Shown here piece by piece: positions 55,704-64,000 of a stretch of 64,000 nt of DNA (its first letter is position 1; each line of letters starts with the position of its first letter). Origin of the DNA: Pseudacidovorax sp. RU35E (GTDB lineage Bacteria > Pseudomonadota > Gammaproteobacteria > Burkholderiales > Burkholderiaceae_C); assembly GCF_900156165.1 (NCBI RefSeq), contig NZ_FTMY01000013.1:62001-126000 (forward strand), written 5' to 3'. The notes below the pieces were generated by a model. The model had not been told where the DNA came from. It searched no databases and saw only the letters and a list, made by a program, of their open reading frames with translations. A program made the position numbers and the translations under genes.

Positions 55704-55747
55704 GCGGCGTCGTCTCCGTGTTCTTTGTGGCCACCCTTGAATGGATG

Positions 55748-55790
55748 GCAAAGTGGGACGGATGCTAGGTGGCCGACTTTGCACAGACAA
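55748..55790 (-). promoter_or_regulatory. Promoter and operator half-sites of the ROK/sugar operon
   Basis: On the minus strand: TTGTCT (55790-55785), 17-bp spacer, TAGCAT (55767-55762), each 4 of 6 consensus. GCAAAGT copies in inverted order lie in the spacer (55776-55782) and just behind the -10 (55748-55754), 21 bp apart. The placement fits repression by the ROK protein itself (inference). About 59 bp to the start codon. Confidence 0.5.
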
Positions 55791-55893
55791 GACCGAACTT
55801 CGGCCCGATTCAGGCGAAAGTTGGCTCGCGGCGTGTTTTGGCAGAACGAGCGGTCATGGCAGATTCGTTCACACCTTCCCGGCAGCGCCAAAG

Positions 55894-55923
55894 AAAAAAG
55901 CCAGTCGGCGAACCGACTGGCTT
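55894..55923 (-). terminator. Intrinsic terminator of the ATP synthase operon
   Basis: 11-bp perfect stem AAGCCAGTCGG / CCGACTGGCTT with a CGAA tetraloop, followed on the minus strand by TTTTTTC. It lies 40 bp behind the atpC stop. Confidence 0.93.
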
Positions 55924-55962
55924 CTCTGTGAGGGCTAGGTCGCGGCATGGCGCCGCGCGGCC

Positions 55963-56382
55963 TCACTTCTTCTGGCGGTACTTGCGCAGCGCGGCCAGCT
56001 GGGCGGCCATCACGGCCAGCTCCGACTGGGCCATGGCGATGTCGATCTCGCTCTTGGCGTTCTTGAGGGCTTCCTCGGCGGCGCTCTTGGCGGCGGCGGC
56101 TTTCTCGTCGTCCAGGTCCTTGCCGCGGATGGCGGTGTCGGAGAGAACGGTCACGCAGTCGGGCTGCACTTCGAGGATGCCACCGGCCACGAACACGAAC
56201 TCCTCGCCACCGTCGGCCGTCTCGATGCGCACGGCACCGGGACGGATACGCGTGATCAGCGGCGTGTGGCGCGGGAAGATGCCGAGCTCACCGGCTTCGC
56301 CGGGCAGCGCGACGAACTTCGCCTCGCCCGAGAAGATGGACTCCTCGGCGCTGACGACGTCGACACGAATGGTGTTTGCCAT
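55963..56382 (-). CDS. atpC: F1Fo ATP synthase epsilon subunit
   Basis: 139 residues. Beta-sandwich domain ([60 protein letters not shown]) and C-terminal helical hairpin ([20 protein letters not shown]) that can block rotation. Last gene of the operon, 14 bp behind atpD, with the terminator just downstream. Confidence 0.97.
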   Translation of the reverse strand: MANTIRVDVVSAEESIFSGEAKFVALPGEAGELGIFPRHTPLITRIRPGAVRIETADGGEEFVFVAGGILEVQPDCVTVLSDTAIRGKDLDDEKAAAAKSAAEEALKNAKSEIDIAMAQSELAVMAAQLAALRKYRQKK

Positions 56383-56396
56383 GGATGGTGCGCCGA

Positions 56397-58740
<2,344 letters not shown>

Positions 58741-58760
58741 AGCGCTCTATGCCTCTCGGA

Positions 58761-60314
<1,554 letters not shown>

Positions 60315-60364
60315 GACTCTTTCCTTCTTTCAATCGGGTGTAAGGACGCGCGCCACCAGCCGGG

Positions 60365-60895
60365 TCAGGCGGTGAGCGCCGCCTTCATTTGTTCGAGACG
60401 GGCCTTGACCGAGGTGTCGAGCACTTCGTCGCCGACCACGGCGCGGATGCCGCCGATGAGCGACGGGTCCAGCTCCACGCGGGTGGTCAGCTTGCGGCCG
60501 AAGCGGCGCTCCAGTGCGGCCTGGACTTCGCCCAGAGCCGTGCCTTCGATCGGGAAGGCGCTGAAGAGCACGGCATCGGCAGCGCCGCTGGCGGCGTTCT
60601 GCAGAGCGCGGAACTGCGTCGCCACTTCCGGCAGAGCGGCCAGACGGCCGTTGTCGATCACGGCGCGCAGGAAGTTCTGGCCCTGCTGCGGCAGGCCGCC
60701 CGGCACCATCCCGGCGATCAGGTCGAACACCTGCTGCGAGGACACCTTGGGGCTGGCTGCGAATTGCTGCAGCGGCGCGCTGCCGGCCACCTGGGCCAGC
60801 GGCTCCAGCCATTCGGCCGTGGCCTGCGCGTTGCCGGCAGACGCCTTGTACAGCGCTTCGGCGTAAGGACGGGCAATGGTGGCGAGTTCGGCCAT
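60365..60895 (-). CDS. atpH: F1Fo ATP synthase delta subunit
   Basis: 176 residues. N-terminal helical bundle ([40 protein letters not shown]) and C-terminal part with [20 protein letters not shown]. Connects F1 to the b-subunit stalk. 10 bp behind atpF. Confidence 0.97.
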   Translation of the reverse strand: MAELATIARPYAEALYKASAGNAQATAEWLEPLAQVAGSAPLQQFAASPKVSSQQVFDLIAGMVPGGLPQQGQNFLRAVIDNGRLAALPEVATQFRALQNAASGAADAVLFSAFPIEGTALGEVQAALERRFGRKLTTRVELDPSLIGGIRAVVGDEVLDTSVKARLEQMKAALTA

Positions 60896-60905
60896 CGATT
60901 CGTCC

Positions 60906-61376
60906 TTACAGCTCGGTCTTCAGGCGATTGAGCAGGTCGGCATGCACGTTGGCATCGACTTCCTTGCGCAGGATCTGCTCGGCACCCTTGACGGCCAGCG
61001 TGGCGACCTGCTCGCGCAGGACTTCACGGGCACGCACGGACTGCTGCTCGGCCTCGTCGCGCGCGGCGGCCACGATCTTGTTGGCCTCCTCGGTGGCGCG
61101 GGCCTTGGCCTCTTCGATGATCTGCTGGGCGCGGCGCTCGGCATCGGCCAGGCGATTGCTGGTCTCGGTGCGCGAAGCCTGCAGCTCCTGCTCGACGCGT
61201 TGGTTGGCAGATGCGAGTTCGGCCTTGGCCTTCTCGGCGGCCGCCAGGCCCGCAGCGATCTTTTGAGCCCGTTCATCCAGCGCCTTTGCGATCGGCGGCC
61301 ACACGAACTTCATCGTGAACAGCACGAGCAGCAAAAAGACGACGGCCTGAACGAACAGGGTTGCGTTGATGCTCAC
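60906..61376 (-). CDS. atpF: F1Fo ATP synthase b subunit (stator)
   Basis: 156 residues. One N-terminal membrane helix ([20 protein letters not shown]) then a long charged coiled coil to the end ([40 protein letters not shown]). Standard length. Single b gene, so the stator is a homodimer. Confidence 0.97.
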   Translation of the reverse strand: MSINATLFVQAVVFLLLVLFTMKFVWPPIAKALDERAQKIAAGLAAAEKAKAELASANQRVEQELQASRTETSNRLADAERRAQQIIEEAKARATEEANKIVAAARDEAEQQSVRAREVLREQVATLAVKGAEQILRKEVDANVHADLLNRLKTEL

Positions 61377-61413
61377 GACAACACCTTTCTACAGACGGTG
61401 TGGACGAAAAGGA

Positions 61414-61677
<264 letters not shown>

Positions 61678-61746
61678 TTAGATGAAAGGCAAGAGAGGGG
61701 AAAAACGAAACGAGAGGGAAAGCGAGCGTGAGGGCCGCGGGGCCGC

Positions 61747-62625
61747 TCAGTGGGATTCGTGCGCCTGGCCCAGATAGATGAGCGTCAGCATCATGAAGAT
61801 GAAGGCCTGCAGCGTGATCACCAGGATGTGGAAGATCGCCCAGATGGTGCCGGCAATGATGTGCCCGATGGGCAGCAGCACGCCCGACAGCGAAGCCGCC
61901 ATGGCGCCGCCCATCAGGGCGATCAGCATGAACACGAGTTCGCCCGCGTACATGTTGCCGAACAGCCGCATGCCGTGCGAGATGGTCTTGGCCAGGTATT
62001 CGATGATCTGCATCAGCAGGTTGATGGGCCACAGCAGCGGGTGGGCACCGAAGGGAGCAGAGATCAGCTCGTGGCCCCAGCCGCCCAGGCCCTTGATCTT
62101 GACGCTGTAGATGAGGCACAGCAGCAGCACCGAGGTCGACAGGCCCAGCGTGGTGGACAGGTCGGCGGTGGGCACCACGCGCATGTAGGCATGGTGCGCG
62201 TCATGGCCCATGGCTGCGTAGGCCTTCGACCAGATGGCCGGCAGCAGGTCGACCGGCAGCATGTCCATGGCGTTCAGCAGGAAGATCCACACGAACACGG
62301 TGAGCGCCAACGGCGCGATGAACTTACGGCTCTTGGCGTTGTGGATGTTGGCCTTGGCCTGGTTGTCGACCATCTCGACCAGCATCTCGACCGCCGCCTG
62401 GAAGCGTCCCGGCACGCCGGCCGAGGCCTTGCGCGCGGCGAGCCACATCACGAAGCAACCCAGCGCGCCGATGAGCAGCGCGTAGAGCACGGAGTCGAGG
62501 TTGATGACACCGAAATCCACGATCTTCTTCTGGACCACGGGATTCAGGCTCCAGTCCACCTGCCAGTGCTGCAGGTGATGGACGATGTACTCACTCGCGG
62601 TCGGGGCGTGTCCTTCGGCGGCCAT
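61747..62625 (-). CDS. atpB: F1Fo ATP synthase a subunit (ion channel)
   Basis: 292 residues, five to six membrane helices. The essential Arg of helix 4 is in [20 protein letters not shown], and the last helix reads [20 protein letters not shown]. The N-terminus ([20 protein letters not shown]) matches beta-proteobacterial AtpB. 26 bp behind atpI. Confidence 0.97.
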   Translation of the reverse strand: MAAEGHAPTASEYIVHHLQHWQVDWSLNPVVQKKIVDFGVINLDSVLYALLIGALGCFVMWLAARKASAGVPGRFQAAVEMLVEMVDNQAKANIHNAKSRKFIAPLALTVFVWIFLLNAMDMLPVDLLPAIWSKAYAAMGHDAHHAYMRVVPTADLSTTLGLSTSVLLLCLIYSVKIKGLGGWGHELISAPFGAHPLLWPINLLMQIIEYLAKTISHGMRLFGNMYAGELVFMLIALMGGAMAASLSGVLLPIGHIIAGTIWAIFHILVITLQAFIFMMLTLIYLGQAHESH

Positions 62626-62651
62626 CTTTCAGGGTCTTTTCTCTAAAACAG

Positions 62652-63140
62652 TCAAATACGGTTCGATTTGCGGGGCCGCATGACCAGCGCGAGCCAGTAC
62701 ATCTTGAGCGCGACCACCGCACCAGCCAGCAGAGCCAGCCAGTGAATTCCCTCGATCAGCCACGGCGCCGCAGCCAGCAGAGCCACGGTCAGCGCGATCT
62801 TGATCAGTTCCCACACCATAAAACCCAGCATGGCCGCCGACTGCGACACGCCACCACGCATGCGACCCATGGCACGGGCAAACAGCGCAGCGGGCACAGC
62901 GACCGCCATGGCTCCGTAGAACGCGGACGCCGCCGCCACCGGCCGCTGCGTCCAGCCCCAGGCCACCGCCGCCACGATCAGCCCCGAGGCGATCTGGGCC
63001 CCGACCACCCACCAGGGGGAGAGTTCGGGATGGCGCTCGCGAAGCCGCTGGGCCTCTTCGGCCGTGAGCGGGGTGAAGCTGTCTTCGTCAGCTTCCGCGT
63101 GCTCGGTGTCGACCGTGGGGATCGGGGCCTTGGTTGTCAT
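62652..63140 (-). CDS. atpI: ATP synthase assembly protein I
   Basis: 162 residues. An acidic cytoplasmic N-terminus of about 40 residues is followed by four membrane helices, with the ASAFYGAMAVAVPAALFARA and FMVWELIKIALTVALL segments typical of AtpI, and a basic end RPRKSNRI. Helps assemble the c-ring. First gene of the operon; a promoter with perfect TATAAT lies 57 bp upstream. Confidence 0.93.
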   Translation of the reverse strand: MTTKAPIPTVDTEHAEADEDSFTPLTAEEAQRLRERHPELSPWWVVGAQIASGLIVAAVAWGWTQRPVAAASAFYGAMAVAVPAALFARAMGRMRGGVSQSAAMLGFMVWELIKIALTVALLAAAPWLIEGIHWLALLAGAVVALKMYWLALVMRPRKSNRI

Positions 63141-63196
63141 TCGAATGGCAGCCGTCGGTCCAAACGGTCAAGTGGGGGAAATCTACAAAGCCACTC

Positions 63197-63202
63197 ATTA
63201 TA
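63197..63202 (-). promoter_or_regulatory. -10 box of the atp operon promoter
   Basis: Perfect TATAAT on the minus strand in the A+T-rich stretch between atpI and the aminotransferase gene, placing the transcript start about 50 bases ahead of atpI. No TTGACA-like -35 stands at 16-18 bp (GGCCTC there), so the promoter may need an activator or rely on the strong -10. Confidence 0.6.
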
Positions 63203-63258
63203 GGTAGCAAAAACACGTAGAGGCCAGCCCAGAGTGGTGCGGCTTCGATAATCGGTCC

Positions 63259-64000
63259 ATGCCTGCTGCCACGCCCCTGCCCGAATCCCTGTGCCATCTC
63301 GATGGCGAGTACTTGCCGCTGCGCGACGCCAAGGTGAGCGTCCTGGACCGCGGCTTCATCTTCGGCGACGGCATCTACGAGGTGGTGCCGGTGTACGAGG
63401 GTCGCCTGTTCTGCTTCGATGAACACATGGGTCGCCTGGAGCGCTCGCTCGACGAGCTGCGCATCCCCAATCCGCACGACCGCGGCGGCTGGCGCGCCAT
63501 CACCGAGCGGCTGATCGAATGCTCCGAGCAGTCGCCCTCCCAGTCGCTCTATATCCAGATCACCCGCGGGGTCGCCATCCGCGACCACGCAATGCCGGCC
63601 GGGCTGACGCCCACGGTCTTCGTGATGCTCAACCCGCTCAAGCCGGTGGCCGACAAGGCGCGGGCCGAGGGCGTTGCCTGCGTCACGGCCGAGGAATTCC
63701 GCTGGCAGAAGGCCCACATCAAGAGCACCAGCCTGCTGGGCGCCGTGCTGGCGCGACAGATCAGCGTGGAGGCCGGCGCGGCCGAGACGCTGATGTTCCG
63801 CGGCGAACTGCTGAGCGAGGCCTCGTCCAGCAACGTGTGGGTCATCAAGGACGGCGCCGTCGCCGGCCCGGTGCCCGATCACCGCGTGCTGCGCGGCATC
63901 CGCTACGGGCTGCTGCAACGGCTGTGCGATTCGCGCGGCATTCCCTTCGCGCTGCGCGACATCACCCGGGACGAAGTCTTCGCCGCCGACGAACTGCTGA
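63259..64000 (+). CDS. Class IV aminotransferase (D-amino acid aminotransferase type), 3' end cut
   Basis: Open frame of 247 codons from ATG 63259 to the window edge, no stop. Fold-type IV PLP enzyme: VSVLDRGFIFGDGIYEVVPV at the N-terminus, Arg in QITRGVAIRDHAMPAG, the PLP Lys in FRWQKAHIKSTSLLGAVLAR, and LLSEASSSNVWVIKDGAVAG (the Glu-x-Ser-x-Ser-Asn motif). Closest to D-alanine/D-amino acid transaminases; branched-chain aminotransferase or aminodeoxychorismate lyase are alternatives that need the missing C-terminus. Divergent from the atp operon. Confidence 0.88.
   Translation, partial: MPAATPLPESLCHLDGEYLPLRDAKVSVLDRGFIFGDGIYEVVPVYEGRLFCFDEHMGRLERSLDELRIPNPHDRGGWRAITERLIECSEQSPSQSLYIQITRGVAIRDHAMPAGLTPTVFVMLNPLKPVADKARAEGVACVTAEEFRWQKAHIKSTSLLGAVLARQISVEAGAAETLMFRGELLSEASSSNVWVIKDGAVAGPVPDHRVLRGIRYGLLQRLCDSRGIPFALRDITRDEVFAADELL

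Overview
The window is about 70% G+C, with very strong GC3 bias and many long shadow ORFs, and looks like a chromosomal piece of a Burkholderiales bacterium, most likely a Comamonadaceae member (Variovorax, Xenophilus or Acidovorax type). The reasons are the beta-proteobacterial atpIBEFHAGDC order, several solute-binding receptors of the Bug/TctC type without their membrane partners, and REP-like repeats typical of that group. The genus call is inference. No rRNA, tRNA, CRISPR array, phage or transposase gene was found.

Left part (1-14.5 kb): a truncated TPR/CHAT protein; a DUF962/Mpo1-like membrane protein divergent from a Crp/Fnr regulator; a MerR regulator leading an export operon (TolC-type channel, HlyD-type adaptor, two ABC-2 permeases, no ATPase gene); fumC translationally coupled to a phosphoethanolamine-transferase-like membrane enzyme; a 640-bp gene-free stretch with very strong inverted repeats and a terminator; large-subunit catalase katE with a 49-residue membrane protein just upstream.

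DNA-repair part (14.8-35.3 kb): ligD and ku (two-component NHEJ), then after about 6.5 kb of other genes the four-gene ligase-associated DNA-damage module: PdeM phosphoesterase, Lhr-type helicase, ATP-dependent ligase and MBL exonuclease. That module is split by a 2.4-kb block holding a Bug receptor, a GntR regulator and a BrnT/BrnA toxin-antitoxin pair. Between the two repair systems lie an SDR protein lacking the usual Tyr/Lys residues, a UPF0149/SEC-C protein, a kinase-like protein, a TetR regulator, and a Rieske oxygenase plus amino-acid-type receptor preceded by a palindromic operator.

Catabolic part (35.4-47.8 kb, all + strand): LysR, Bug receptor, PuuE-type deacetylase, GntR/FCD regulator, Asp/Glu/hydantoin racemase, ring-opening amidohydrolase (cyanurate hydrolase/barbiturase family), amidase, FAD monooxygenase, VOC protein, NMT1-type ABC importer (receptor, ATPase, permease) and a DUF3225 (AtzH/HpxZ-like) protein. 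Together these look like an uptake and ring-opening route for a cyclic imide/ureide (barbiturate-, cyanurate-, hydantoin- or oxidised-purine-like). The combination mixes parts known from atz and hpx clusters and is the best candidate for an undescribed pathway.

Right part (47.8-64 kb): a DUF3617 lipid/periplasmic-type protein; a minus-strand sugar operon (ROK regulator, ABC ATPase, permease, receptor, TIM-barrel isomerase, Gfo/Idh/MocA dehydrogenase); the complete F1Fo ATP synthase operon with terminator and a perfect TATAAT -10 box; and the start of a class IV aminotransferase gene cut by the window edge. Three copies of a ~113-120-bp C-rich repeat each sit directly behind a gene in that gene's orientation, and two REP-like elements are present, one of them inside a coding sequence.
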